Source: Orychophragmus violaceus (Eukaryota > Streptophyta > Magnoliopsida > Brassicales > Brassicaceae). From it: DNA of 64,000 nucleotides. The notes beneath the pieces were generated by a model. It worked only from the letters and a program-made list of their open reading frames with translations. It was not told the origin of the DNA and did no database searches. This document shows, piece by piece, positions 9,796 through 21,327 of the stretch (position 1 is its first letter; every line of letters starts with the position of its first letter). A program made the translations under genes and the position numbers. The stretch is taken from NCBI GenBank assembly GCA_030180135.1, contig CM058233.1, forward strand, positions 55,758,500-55,822,499, given 5' to 3'.

Positions 9796-12255
9796 TGATA
9801 TGTCAAAGTTGATTCCTATGAACGGACTGCAAGTTTACAGTAAAGCATTTGTAGTATAAAGAGTTATCGAATAAAGAATCTCAAGAATGCGTAATAGATT
9901 TTCGGTTCTAATCAAGCTAAGACAAATGTAATGAAAGTAGGTAATCAAATAAACGAGTGTGTATAAACAGAAGGAAGAAAAGCTAGACTCAGAGAATTCT
10001 CATAAAATCAGAATCATCAAATGAACCTCTCAGTCAAGACTCAACTACAATGCTCTGGAATTTAAAGCATGATGGTAAAATTAATCAACTTTCCATGCAG
10101 ATATTTTCTATGTCTTGCAACCTTTGAAACCAAATTTCTGCGAGCCCTAAAGTCTAAACATGCAAATATTCTAGGTATATGTTCACAAATTTTCTAAACC
10201 AAATTTCTTTGCAAAAAATGATTTGCTCACCTAAATTTCTTTCTATCTAATTAACCAATTGTTGTTTAGAGAATCAACCTATGATCAACAATCTAAGTAG
10301 ATAATTAACCAATTGTGTCAATCTCTCTCGATTATGTTGCTTTTAACAGTTGATTTCTCGAGAATTATCATTGGTGTCGACTGATACAAAAGGTGGTGTC
10401 GATCGACACCACTTCTGCATCACAATTGTATTTTAATTCCTCATGATTGATGAATATTTCTTCAATAACACCTCTTTTGGCTCTGCAGTGGCCTTTTCAC
10501 TCTGAACAAGCATATCATTGACATATTGCTTCAGGTTGTTCTCAGTTCATCCAGGAAGAGATCCTTCTTGCCTTTTCATTGAACCATAAACTTGATCGTG
10601 TATCCAGATTCTTCGTGTGGGTGCTCAATGAGTCAATCTTTCCATTCAGATCCTGATACAAAGCATTTGTCTTCCCATTAAAGTCCATAAGGGTCTTCTG
10701 ATGTCCTTCAAGAATTTAGTGCAGCATTGATACAAACTTGCTCTCTTAGGCTGGAACAGGAGGCGACCGGTAAGAAGAATTACCATAGTCTTTAGTGAAC
10801 CCACATATCTGAAAGGGCTTCCAAGAGGAAGATATCTGAGTAAAACAGAGTAATTTTGATTGCTTGAGAAAATTGTTTTGATGAAATCCTGATTCATTGA
10901 TTTAGTTCACTTCCTCCTCAATAGCTTATACCCCTGGAGAAAAATGGACATATTTCTTCCCCAATAGAAGACCGTGCATAGTATCTTACTTGGTATTCAA
11001 AGCAGCAATCTCATTTCCCTCAATGCTTGCAGCTTGCTTCCTCTCAAAGTCAGCTCTCTTGGTACTATTTCTAGAAGTCAAGTTCTCAATCAGAATGTAA
11101 GCATCTTCTGGGTAGATGGTGTTAAAGTTTCCATTGATCGAAGCATCTAGAGCCATCTCATATCACCAATCAACACCTCTAGAGAAGGTTCCCAGCAGCT
11201 GAACCTCACTGAACCCATGGTTTGGTAAGTCTCTCAGATAAGCCTAGAATTTGATCCAAGCAACTTTCATATCTTCTGTTGGACCTTGCTTGAATATGGA
11301 GATCTTTTTCCTAAGCTCCTCTGATCTAGCATCATCATACAAGTTGTTCGGGAATGCATTCTTGGTCTCTTCCAGATTGTTAGAGATACTGGCTCAAATT
11401 TCTTCAACCAACAAGGGAAGAGCTTGCAGAATATGTAGTCATTGGATACTTCATCGTCTTTCACGCTAGTGCCAGATCCTCAAACCTCTAAATGTGGTCT
11501 ATTGGGTGTTCGTGAGAGAGCCCATGAAACTGATGATGTCCAACCAAAGTGTTGTAAGCAGTTTTCAGCTCAAAGTCATGCTCCTCGAATGCTGACAGTC
11601 GAATCACATACGTGTTAGCATAGAACTGAACAAACATGTTGTAATCATCAAGTGTCCCTCCACGAGCACCTGCTCTTTGTCCATCAGGGCTGGCCTGCAG
11701 CTCGTTTCCAGCACTTGGAGCGACTTTTACATCAATGAGGTATCCTTCCTCATCAAGTCTCTTCCCTTGTGTATTGCCGATCTGACCATCTTGCTCTCAT
11801 AGAACACTAGCTTCTCCACGAGTAAGAATCACATGATTCATCATCTCTACTAGCTTCTTAGATTTCTTGTTCATGCGCTTTAACTAAGATATCTCCTTAT
11901 TGTTGATATGTACTAGTTACTAATCCTTGTTGATCTTGATCCATGATTAAGAATTTAACTAAAATACCAAAGAAGAGAGAAGAAACACGTCAGTAACAAA
12001 AAGAAAAAAGATAGATTCCTAATCGAAACAATACTACTAGAATCTATTGGCACTCAAATAGGCCGGATCAACAGCGCCAAAAACTTGATATGTCAAAGTT
12101 TATTCCTAAACAGACTGCAAGTTACAAAAATAACAGTTGTAGTATAAGTTGTAATCGAACAAAGAGTCTAAAAAATGCAAAATAGATCGTCGATTCGAAT
12201 CATGCTAAGCAGACAAATTGTAATGAAAGAAAGTAAGAAGATAAACGAGAGTGTA
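9796..12255 (-). mobile_element. Decayed gypsy element F
   Basis: Two LTR-like pieces begin alike (TGATATGTCAAAGTT at 9796 and 12086) and stay alike for about 170 bp. The left piece continues to about 10480 as an LTR; the right is cut near 12255. Before the right piece is a damaged tRNA-Asp primer site (12063-12079). Between them, on the minus strand, lie gag remnants (about 10480-11970) with many stops and frameshifts. They are recognisable from strings equivalent to the D gag, such as the stretch around 11160-11400. No pol sequence is seen. This is an old copy. Confidence 0.75.
10393..10412. repeat. Perfect 20-bp palindrome centred on CGATCG
   Basis: GTGGTGTCGATCGACACCAC is its own reverse complement and lies in the 3' LTR of F. 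The diverged half-match GGTGTCGACTGATAC lies just before it. It belongs to the GTGTCGA-armed class of the CGATCG words, also seen in element H (59628-59650, 60838-60985). Confidence 0.9.
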
Positions 12256-12867
12256 GAATCATGGTTAAAATCCCATTAAAACTATGACATATCATGGAGC
12301 AAGATTTAGTCTTCCTGATCCAAGGGCTTAGAATGAGGCTAGAGATGTTCACAGGAGTCTTTAGTTTCGTATATTTCCTCCTGAAAACGGACATAAGACT
12401 AAAGTCTACCAAACCAGTAAGGTTCCAAATAAAGCAAATCTAGGATCCTCCATTCTAGAAGTAATAACTTATAAGCTTAAACAGATAACTGTCTCTGATG
12501 GGTCAATTTTTTATACCATGTAGTTTTGTAGCTTAACTCTTTCTGGTCTGGTCAAAATCTTCAATAAATTACCATATGTCTCTATCGGTTTCTTTGGAGA
12601 TCTGCCAGTTTGAAACCATGATATCTTCTTCATGTTGGGATCAATTTTTATTCGGAATTAAAGTCTTTGATGGTTTATCTTAAGAAATAGATAACTAAAC
12701 CAATAATTATGATAATATTTAAAAATCTCTAAACTAAATATATCGTGTTTGATGCTGTCGAACTTAAATTTAAATTATATATTTAAAAATCGCTAAACTA
12801 AATATACATTTGTTTTCGTTTGTTTAGAAGATTATAATATTCTTATATCTCCTCTTGATTGGGAGAT

Positions 12868-12930
12868 TTCTCTCTTCTTTTCTTTTCTTTTTTTTTTCTT
12901 TTCTTTTTTCTTTTTTTTCTTTTTTCTTTT
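12868..12930 (+). repeat. Pyrimidine tract (TTTTC)n
   Basis: About 60 bases of almost pure T and C made of irregular TTTTCTTTTCTTTT units, ending just before the splice acceptor ATGTGCAG. It may serve as, or have expanded from, an intron polypyrimidine tract. Confidence 0.85.
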
Positions 12931-12938
12931 ATGTGCAG

Positions 12939-13000
12939 GACATATTGGGATAAAGACTGATGTTCAGATTAGAAGTCATGCACAAAAGTTCTTCAAAATG
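12939..13000 (+). pseudogene. REVEILLE/LHY-type MYB exon (SHAQKYF class), isolated
   Basis: Between an AG acceptor and a GT donor, 62 bases read HIGIKTDVQIRSHAQKFFKM. This is the third-helix exon of single-MYB SHAQKYF clock factors (LHY, CCA1, RVE), where the usual text is close to GTKTAVQIRSHAQKFF. The exon length and flanking splice sites fit the family. The rest of the gene was not found within about 1 kb on either side, so this is a relic or captured exon. The identity is safe at family level only. Confidence 0.75.
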
Positions 13001-14003
13001 GTATGCTGATCCTATTGAATGTTCAACTAAGTGAAGATACAATTGGTTGGTATTTTTGGAAATATCTATCAACGAGTTTAGTCGATGACCATGTTTTAGA
13101 CGTGTTGCCTATTCCTGTATGAGCTCTATGTGGAACAAGATTAGAAAAGCTTTTCGTATGGTTCTATTTTTTAATGATTGCTTCAACTAGAAAATCTGGC
13201 GTCTTGATTATTAGAGTTGATTGGTTCCAAGGATATCTTATACCTTAGAGAATATATGTTCGTGTGATTGAATCTGATATATTGGGTTATGGTTTCTAGG
13301 GGGTTTTAGGGATGGAAAGAGACCCCAGTGTTTGGGAAGATACAGTACTTGAACTTAAAGGGTTGCAAACGGAAATTCAATATGGATAGTTACATCTCGT
13401 ATGTCAAGAGTTTGGTGTCAGTGACAAAGAAGAACAGGAAAGGTGAAAAACGATGGAAGGCTCAATGCCACTGAAACTGCATAAAAAATTGTGAACCCTA
13501 TAAAAGCAACCGCTTTTGTCGTTGATAAGTAATGCACTATCACATGCCAATGAATACCGCTTTGGAAAAGTCGAGAGTTTAACACAGATTTTGTGTTGAT
13601 GATTCAATAAAACATAGTTTTTTTATCAATCCTTTTAAAGGCATGTTGCTATGAAACTCTTTGTAATATCTTTTTCGTTTTCATGGTTTTTTATTAGATT
13701 AAGTAGGCATTTTCCTTTTAAGTAGAACTGATAAAGCACGTCAAGATCGATAACTGAAACCTAAGAGGTATAGATTAAGCCTTCTTCAACTACCCTAAAT
13801 TTTAGTTTCTCTCAACAAAATAATTGTAGATCCACTTTATTGGTGATACATGTATGTGCTCAATGTTAAAAGTGAACCGATTAAGAAAAGACATATCAAT
13901 AGAAAAAAACCCATTCGTATATGCAAATGGAAAAAAACCTTAAAAAACCTGACATGAATTACATTTACAGAAAGATACACAAACTTTAGCGTTGCCGGAA
14001 AAA

Positions 14004-14178
14004 TACCCAACATTATTTTATTGCCATTTAAATAATCCAACTTTCAATTTTTTGTTATTTTTACACTCAACTTTAACCATGGTTACATTAACTTTTTAAT
14101 GATGGTTAAAACTAGGTGTCAAAATAACAAAATTTGAAAGTTTGAATATTTAATAGGGAACAAAAATAACGTTGGGTA
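14004..14178. mobile_element. Hairpin MITE, 175 bp
   Basis: The ends TACCCAAC and GTTGGGTA are inverted copies, and the similarity extends inward about 60 bp on each side. Each arm holds a form of the AATAACAAAAA and TTGAAAGTT text. The centre is about 45 bp. The outer TA on both sides could be the target duplication. There is no coding content. It directly abuts the truncated end of element G. Confidence 0.75.
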
Positions 14179-14179
14179 T

Positions 14180-15091
14180 AGACAACTCTCTCAGCTTTGA
14201 ACGGAAGATGGATGGCGAGATGAACAACTCACTTGTTCTATGGGCTGATTGACCCTCTCAATATGTGGTTGAACAACTTATTTGAATCACACAAACAAGT
14301 TAATCCAAGGTTTTCTGTTGAATAGATGAATCACACACTTATTCAAAAGAAGGAAAAACTCTAACAAAGAACTCTCTTTGAATAGAAACTGAATAATACT
14401 TTATTGGCTGATTGAAAGGTAAATGTTACAATGGACTAGACTAAGCTTAAATAAGATGTACACAACGACCATATGGCCAGAAATAATGAAAGAAATCTTT
14501 TCTTAATAAAAACTAGCCGTTGGGCAGATTCAAGGGGATTCTTGGCCAAGTATGGAAACCCTTGAGTCTTGGTGGTTTAGGAAAGTATGAATGATGTCTA
14601 GGAATGTCCAGGTGCAGTGAATTGTGGCTTGGGATTGTGTAGAAACACATCAGAATGTAGCCGTTGGTTGATGATCTTCTTAGGCTCCAAAATAGGTAAG
14701 TCGGTCCATTTTATTCTCCAAGTGATTATGTGCATTCTGTGTGTACTTAGGACATCTTCTAGCTTCTTTGGGTTGTGGTAAATGTCTCCTGGTCGCCAAG
14801 TCTTGGTTTGAGAGGTGATAAAACCAAGTGGTCTTCATAGTTTCCTTAAATGGCTCCGGATTGGCAATTTGCATAACTTGTGATCCAACATGAACCGGGG
14901 CTGTTCTGGCTCGACCAATGTCTTCAAGGATGGCTATTTGATGCAAGCCATTGATGCTGAGTTGGTTGGCATTAGTGGAATCTCCATGGCTGAGTGGTTT
15001 AGCTCATGGTTGCTTATCTCCAATGGCATGGACCGGCTGGTTGGTCTCTCTTCTATGCATCTTGGTTGATGATGGCTTAATGCCCTCATCA
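14180..15091 (-). repeat. 3' LTR of element G, truncated
   Basis: A direct copy of 23815-24725, differing at scattered positions and by small indels. It starts on the minus strand with TGATGAGGGC at 15091 and breaks off near 14180, beside the MITE. The gag frame runs into it before stopping at 15004. Confidence 0.88.
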
Positions 15092-16642
15092 TAATCTCCC
15101 TCTTGAAAAAGTTTGGACCTCGAAACTGAATAATCTGCACAAAGAGAAATCAAGTTAGCTTTCATTCTCCTTTGGGAGTTTAGGGTCTTACCTTGATGTG
15201 TATATGGTCTGGTGATGAGTGGAGTGTCTGGTGGTTCTCCTTTGAGAAGATAGGATAGTAGTACTCCTCTTCTTTGAGCTGGTATGACATCTCCTTTGCT
15301 TATCTTGCTCCTGCTCTCCTTAAGACCTGAAATATTCTCAACACTTTGGCAAAGAGACAAGTGCATTATGGGCTCTTTATCACAGAATAGACAACTTGAA
15401 TCCTTCTCCTTAGAGTCAATTTCTTGTGCTACTGATATCTCATCTTCTTGCAAGCTTAACAAGTTCTTTAACACAGTTGTTGAATCATTGGAAATGAAAT
15501 GTATCAATGAAAGACTTAGCTTGTTAATTGATGTTGTGTCTTTGCTTGGGTCTGGTGGTTTCTCCTTGATGTTCTCCTTTTCTCTACTACCTTGATCAGT
15601 CTGATCACTTAGTGTAAGGGCTATTTCTGAGCTTCTCTTCACATTCTCTTCTCCCTTGTGCTTTATATCTGTAGAGATGCTCATTGGGAAGAACAAGTGC
15701 ATTATATCTGTTCTTGGAGTACTTAAAACATATTGTATGATACTTGTACTTACATGTTCAGCTTCAGTAGGTTGGATGAGGCTTTGAACCTTCTGCTCTT
15801 GTGAGCTAATGATCATTAAACGTTCATCTTCTTTTCTGATCACCAAAACATGCTTCTCTGGTCTTTGATCTTTCCTACTGACTTTGTTTTTCTCATGCTC
15901 TTTCCTGCTCAGTTCTTCGTTCCCTGTTTCAAATCCTTTTGACAAAGACAAATGCATGACACTAGAATTGGGAAATGACAAATCAGAATGAGCTAAACTA
16001 TCACTGGTTTTAGCTAATGCAGTTTCCTTTCCTTGTGATGTTTCTTTCAACAATTTTTTAGATGGACAGGTTGCAGCAAAATGTCCTCTCTTATGACATC
16101 TATAGCATGTCTGATCTTTAAGTCTCTTAGAGTTAGTAGACGTACCTTGTGTTGGCAGATTTAACAGCTTGAGTGAGGCATCAAATCTGGGTCCGGTTGC
16201 ATTGGGTGAAGCTTTGTGGCTTTGCTCCTGTTCTGTTTTCTTTGGGTGCAACATCTCCATGATCTTCTGCCATTGCTGATCTTGTTTTGCTTGAAGAGCC
16301 TTCTTACTCTTGGATGTAGTTTGAAGCTTCTCCACAAATTCCTTATGCATTATGGATTTGAGACCTCCCCAATCTAGTACTGGCCTCTTATAGATGGTTG
16401 AAGTGTTTTCTTTTATCCACCATTCATAAGCTCTTTCTGTGAATGCTGAGACAACTTGTGTTAGCTTTTGATCCTTTGTGATTTTGTTGTCTTGTAACCA
16501 CTGCTCCATGTTGCTTTCCAACTGCAAATATACTTCATGATCATTGCTAGTTCCTGAGAAGACTAGGGATCCTCTCCTCTTGTTGGCTGGTTTCTTTGTG
16601 CTAGTTGGTTGTGATTGATTGGTCATCAAAGTCTGGTGATGC
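15004..16642 (-). CDS. Gag of element G, C-terminal part
   Basis: An open frame of 541 codons from the internal ATG at 16629. The original frame comes in from 22676, on the far side of the CACTA, and the TSD join is in phase. It contains a Gag core (AYEWWIKEN, LDWGGLKSIMHKEFVEKL) and one zinc knuckle CYRCHKRGHFAATC. A long, probably disordered tail follows, with three repeats of a (V/I)MHL(S/F) motif about 80-100 residues apart. It ends inside the 3' LTR. Gag would assemble the particle and bind RNA. No protease is fused to it. Confidence 0.82.
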
Positions 16643-17371
16643 CACTACAAGAAATATGAGTATTGATAGCAGTTCACGATAGCACGAATTCACAAACTGC
16701 TATTAAAAATGGCAAGTTGGAAAGCAAAGTCTATCATAGCATTAAATCAATGTTAGGAAATATTTTCATCAAGTTGGAAGGCAAAAATTGATAGAAATCT
16801 TACTTTGCCTCCAATTTTTTTGCATCCGTAACACTATAGCACGAAAAAAATTGGTTTTGGCGGAAATATTTTTTTTTTGGCTAAGTCATTTTCCTTCTAA
16901 ACAAAAGAATTCATGAATAAAACAGACCAAAAAATGTTTTCTCCAGCTCTTTTCGTCGTTCACCAAAAAAAAACCCATCTCAAACCCTAACTTCACTAAA
17001 TGATCTCTCCCTTTCCCTATCCATCTCGCTGAAAAAATTAGGGTTTACTAATGTTTTTGGGGATTTTTTCTTTCTCTATCAACATCGGCCTCACTATTTC
17101 GTCTCTCTCTATCCAACCCCAATGACTCTGAATTTAATTAATCTGATTTTGAGATGGTTTTATATAGATTCAATGTTCCAGCGTTGAAGATCCGTAGATT
17201 TGCTTTGTTCCAGCGTTTAAGGTTTTGATTCGGTTTTGATTCTATTGTAGATCTCATTAGCTGCAAAGTAGATCGATATAATGAAATGGAAACGAGACAT
17301 ACTCGTTGTTGGTGTGAGGGAGAAAGACTCGGGTCAAAACGGATCGGGTCTTGGAAAATCTGTTTCTTCTC

Positions 17372-18090
17372 CGGCGTCTGTAGCTTCTTCAAATCCTCAC
17401 TTTCATCTCCCTCGTCTCTTTCCTTCGCACCCTATCCTATCCTTCCGCTTCTGCTTCCCTCTGGTCCGGATTCGCTCGATGCTCTTCTCTCAGCTCTAGT
17501 TCTCGCCGGAGCTTTGATGTCAAGGCCCAAGGTGTAAGTTATCGCAAGCTCGAAGGGTTTAGGTTTATTGGGGAAAAATTTAGGGGTTTAATAGGTTAAT
17601 GTCCATGTTTCTGTGAATTGGACTAAAAAGAAATGTGATTGAAATTTTTGACTAGGGTTGTTAGTACTGTTTTTAGTGGTGATGACTACTAAAACAGGAG
17701 AAACGATTTGAAGTACCCAGATGAGTGATATATAGGTAGCTCTATGTAGTTTTTGGCAGTACCCAGATTCTCCGATTGTTGATTTAACGAGATTACTTTG
17801 TGTTTGTAGGATGATCTTCCGCTGATTGGAAACAAGGCGCCTGATTTTGAAGCAGAGGATGTGTTTGATAAGGAGTTCATCAAGGTATCTTGTCTGAAGA
17901 ACCTTTTTCTTATCTTGACTAGTTTCTTACAACAATGTTAAATATATTTAGATTTGAAGCTAAAGGAGTAGTCTTAATATTCTTAAAACTAATAGTTAAT
18001 TAATGAATATGTTTTCAGGTTAAGCTCCATGAGTACATTGGGAAGAAGTATGCGATTCTCTTCTTCTACCCATTGGACTTCACTTTATCT
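17372..18090 (+). pseudogene. Captured 2-Cys peroxiredoxin (BAS1-type) fragment
   Basis: Three exons with introns kept. Exon 1 (about 17372-17531) encodes the transit peptide in broken frames, ending SSSRRSFDVKAQ. Exon 2 (17810-17884) reads [20 protein letters not shown]. Exon 3 (from 18019) reads [20 protein letters not shown] and breaks off just before the peroxidatic cysteine motif. Splice sites are intact at 17885 and 18018. The full protein is a chloroplast thiol peroxidase; here the catalytic part is missing. The 5' flank (about 16940-17371) looks like its original 5' UTR. Confidence 0.88.
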
Positions 18091-18100
18091 TCCCAACAGG

Positions 18101-18290
18101 TTATTATTGGATGAGAAGGCACATATTCACAGGTTGGGTTTTCATATGGTGGAAATGGGAAAGAGCATAATACAGGAAGCACCCTTAGAGAGTAAGGAGA
18201 ACCCTTTGCCCGCATGCTTTGTGCCAATATATAATAACCTCATGCTTGTGAAGAATACCTTAAGGCATATCTTACGTTTGCAGGAAGGGT
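18101..18290 (+). pseudogene. Captured coding fragment, source gene not recognised
   Basis: An open stretch of about 60 codons includes HRLGFHMVEMGKSIIQEAPL and PACFVPIYNNLMLVKNTLRH. It ends at a GT-like donor near 18291. It has the composition of a real plant exon and follows directly on the peroxiredoxin piece. I cannot name the source gene. Confidence 0.5.
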
Positions 18291-18379
18291 ATGTGTAACT
18301 AATCTTCATGATGACTTTTTGTTTTTGCTAAGACGATGTGTAACTAATCTTCATGATGACTGTTCTGTCTATATACAAT

Positions 18380-18825
18380 TGCTAAACTTGAAGAAAACTC
18401 CCCAACTGGTGGAGTTGGTCGATGATAGAAAGGTAAATACTACCCCTTGTCTTGTTGACAATTGGCGTAACCTGTTGTCTAAAACCAACAATGAATGATG
18501 ATTCTTTTAAAATAATGACTTTGTTTCAAATTTTGGGATCAACAGGATGCGGAAGAGTTGATGAGTTTACCACCTGATAAGATCTTATTGAGATGGATGA
18601 ATTTTCAGTTAAGAAAAACTGAATACAAGAAAACGGTCACAAATTTTTCCACTGATGTAAAGGTACTCAATCTCAAGTTATAAGTTCTCCAATTGGTTGG
18701 TTAAAACAATTTTTCCTAGTAAATGCTCCATAGAATCTTTAATAGCAAGATGCTTATGATATATGGCTTATGATATGGTTTTCTGCAGGATGCTGAGCTT
18801 ACACTAATCTATTAAATGTCCTGGC
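18380..18825 (+). pseudogene. Captured fimbrin (actin-bundling protein) fragment
   Basis: Exon a (about 18380-18432) reads LNLKKTPQLVELVDDRK. Exon b (18546-18662) reads [20 protein letters not shown] and on to [13 protein letters not shown]. Exon c (from 18789) begins DAE and, after a frameshift, NLLNVLA. This is the start of the second calponin-homology domain of plant fimbrins. Introns are retained with GT-AG ends. It cannot encode a working actin-binding domain. Confidence 0.87.
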
Positions 18826-19213
18826 GATTTCCATTATGAGCCATCCTATTCCAAACACCAATGATTCCCATTCAGTGCAAGTAATCCTACCTCAAAAGCA
18901 ATTGGGCTGCAAATCAGACATATGAGTTCTCTTATTCATCTTGTGGTTCCACTTTTAGAAGAAAACGAGTTTTAATGACTGGAAGGAATTGAAACGCCAA
19001 GTCCATAAATTATTCTTTGTGGTTGCTAAGCTTTGTCTGAATTATGTTGTTGAGTTTTCTGAGACAACTTACTTGATTCACACTTGAATCTCTGAATTTC
19101 ACTTCAGATAAAAATGCTTGGCAAGACACTTTTCTCAATAATATTATTTTGAGTTTGATTTAGTATTATAACAGAATTTTTTAGTTTGATTAAAGGAGTA
19201 GGGTTTGAAATAT

Positions 19214-19545
19214 AATTCCTTTTTAATATAAAAGTTCCAATTAATATAAAAATTAAAATCTCACAAAATACATTGTATAGAGTTTAGGGTATTGGAGGGT
19301 TAGAGTTAAGGGTTAGGGTATTGATAATTCCTTTTTAGTATAAAAGTTCCAATTAATATAAAAGTTAAAGTCTCACAAATACATTGTATAGGGTTTAGGG
19401 TATAGGAGGGTTAGGGTTTAGGGTTAGGGTTAGTCTAAAAAATATATTTCCCAATTAATACAAAGTTAAAGTCTCACAAACACATTGTATAAGGTTTAGG
19501 GTATTGGAGGGTTAGGGTTTAGTGTTAGGGTATTGATAATTATTT
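19214..19545 (+). repeat. Three ~110-bp tandem repeats with telomere-like core
   Basis: Units begin near 19214, 19326 and 19437. Each has a form of TTCCAATTAATATAAAAGTT, then AAAGTCTCACAAATACATTG, then GGGTTTAGGGTAT and TTAGGGTTTAGGG. The last part resembles the plant telomere repeat TTTAGGG in degenerate form. Confidence 0.85.
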
Positions 19546-20150
19546 TTTTCATCCTAAATTCTAAAACCATTCTAAAATCTTAACTCTCTACCATAAACAC
19601 TAACCCTAAACCCTAAACTCCTACTCATTTCTAAATCAAAAACTTAACTATCAAACCCTAAACTATGAACTATAACCCTTTATTTTTATTTTCAAACATA
19701 AAATTTAAACATAAATTATGAACTATAACCCTTAATTTTTATTCTCAACCATATTATGAATCCTAAGTCTTCCATCTCAAATTCAAAAACCTAATTAGCA
19801 AACCCTAAATTATGAACTCTAATCTTAAATTTTATACCAAAATACTAAACTTAAATCATAAAATACAAAACTAAAATATAGTTATGAAAATAAGGTAATT
19901 ATAATTGATATATTTATCAAATGATTTTGAAACCCTAAACCCTAAACTTAAAATTCTCAATGATAAACACTAAATATTAAATTTAAAATTGTAAATAAAA
20001 AAACTGATCTTACCAAAAACAATAAATAAAAAACTATTTTATCATTAATCAGAACATAAAAGTAACTTTCCCAAAAAATTTGGGTTTGGGTCAAATTTTA
20101 GCAAAGTCTCTCTCAAAAACATACGATTATCAAAACAAAACCCTATATTC
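19546..20150. other. AT-rich region with CCCTAAA words
   Basis: Scattered CCCTAAACCCTAAA and AACCCTAAA words, in the opposite orientation to those of the preceding repeats. No gene is seen. Together with 19214-19545 it separates the two groups of captured genes. Confidence 0.6.
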
Positions 20151-20634
20151 ATATCTCTCCCTCTTCTCCACCCTATTTCGCTAGAGATTAAGCCGACGCC
20201 GCCTCTTCCACTTCCGAATCCAAGTCCACCGTCGGCTCCCCTATGTCTGAATCCACCGTCGACTATCCTTCTGTCTAAATCTACCGTTGGTTCTCTCTCT
20301 TTCCGTTTCTAAAGATGGTGCGAAAGGTTTTGTTTTGTTTCAGATCTGGATCTCTTTTGTTCTTCTTCTTTTCCCATTTTTGCCTCAGATTTATTTTAGG
20401 GCTTGATTGTTTTTACGAAATCAGGGCTTATATTCGAGCTTTCCGGATTGCCTTCTTATCTGTTTCTTCAGATGTCTTACTAATCGGGATTATAATATCA
20501 TTCATCCATGCCCAGGATACTGCTTTTAGGAATAGGTGCGCACTTATTCTCACCACAGCTACTCCTTTTTTCGGTAACTAGTTTGCTGTTTAGGTGACTG
20601 ACTAACTGCTACACATAGGTAAATTCATTACCAG

Positions 20635-20931
20635 AGCTTGTTCTATCCGAGGAAATGGTGAATAGTGCTGCAGCATCATTTCATATTAAACTCAATTACT
20701 TGCTTGTAATGGCTCATGATGTTACAGTTGGCAAAGATTTTCGGCTCTTCTTCAAGGTTATGAAGCCAACCCTTTCATGAAACGCAGTGATACTATTTTT
20801 TTCTCTTCGGATCTGAACAATTGAGCTTAGATGTGTTAACAGTCTAACAATTTCTCTGTAGCAGGTGGTGATTTGTCTGTGGCTTCTCTCTGCCATTGGT
20901 AGCTATATTTCTTTTTCTTCGGTTAGTAACT
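20635..20931 (+). pseudogene. Captured reticulon-like (RTNLB) fragment
   Basis: Exon a (20635-20756) reads [20 protein letters not shown] and goes on through [16 protein letters not shown]. After a GT-AG intron, exon b (20865-about 20931) reads VVICLWLLSAIGSYISF. This is the centre of the reticulon homology domain, between the two membrane hairpins, in the plant ER-shaping RTNLB family (RTNLB17/18-like by memory). The second hairpin and C-terminus are missing. The open region 20315-20581 upstream may be an earlier part, but I could not match it. Confidence 0.82.
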
Positions 20932-21327
20932 TGATCTTTAAATGAAAAGAAACACATTTAAAGTGTCTCTCCTCAAGTATACATTCATAACCTGTTAACT
21001 TGATGATTTCATTTAAATGTTTTTCTCACAACATTGGTGTTTAAAATTGGGGTGAACCTGATGTTTATGCTTTTATGGTGTGAACAGGGACCATCCTATG
21101 TGTGAACTGGGAATTTTGCAAGTATAGCAAGTTTTGAGATATCATATGTATATCGTTCATCACAATCGTCAGCGTGAGTATCGGCAAAGCCTGGTAAAGT
21201 CTGATTTCTTTCTTTGAGTTATTGTTTCTTGAAATATCTTGCATCCTCTTTTGGGTTGTTTTAGTATCAACTGAAAAAGATGATATTGTATTCAATGTCA
21301 TACAGGTTCTATGTAAACAAGACACAT

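Larger units (their letters stand above)
12256..14003. other. Mostly unassigned DNA with one exon relic
   Basis: No open frame here looks real. Two items stand out and are listed separately: a pyrimidine tract (12868-12930) and a 62-bp MYB exon (12939-13000). Neither the rest of a MYB domain upstream nor further exons downstream could be recognised. Confidence 0.55.

Noticed and set aside
17281..18298. Functional peroxiredoxin gene
   Set aside because: The frame is broken in exon 1, and the sequence ends before the catalytic cysteine and passes into an unrelated fragment within CACTA ends.
19260..19540. Interstitial telomere
   Set aside because: TTTAGGG runs are short, degenerate and part of a 110-bp unit inside a transposon.
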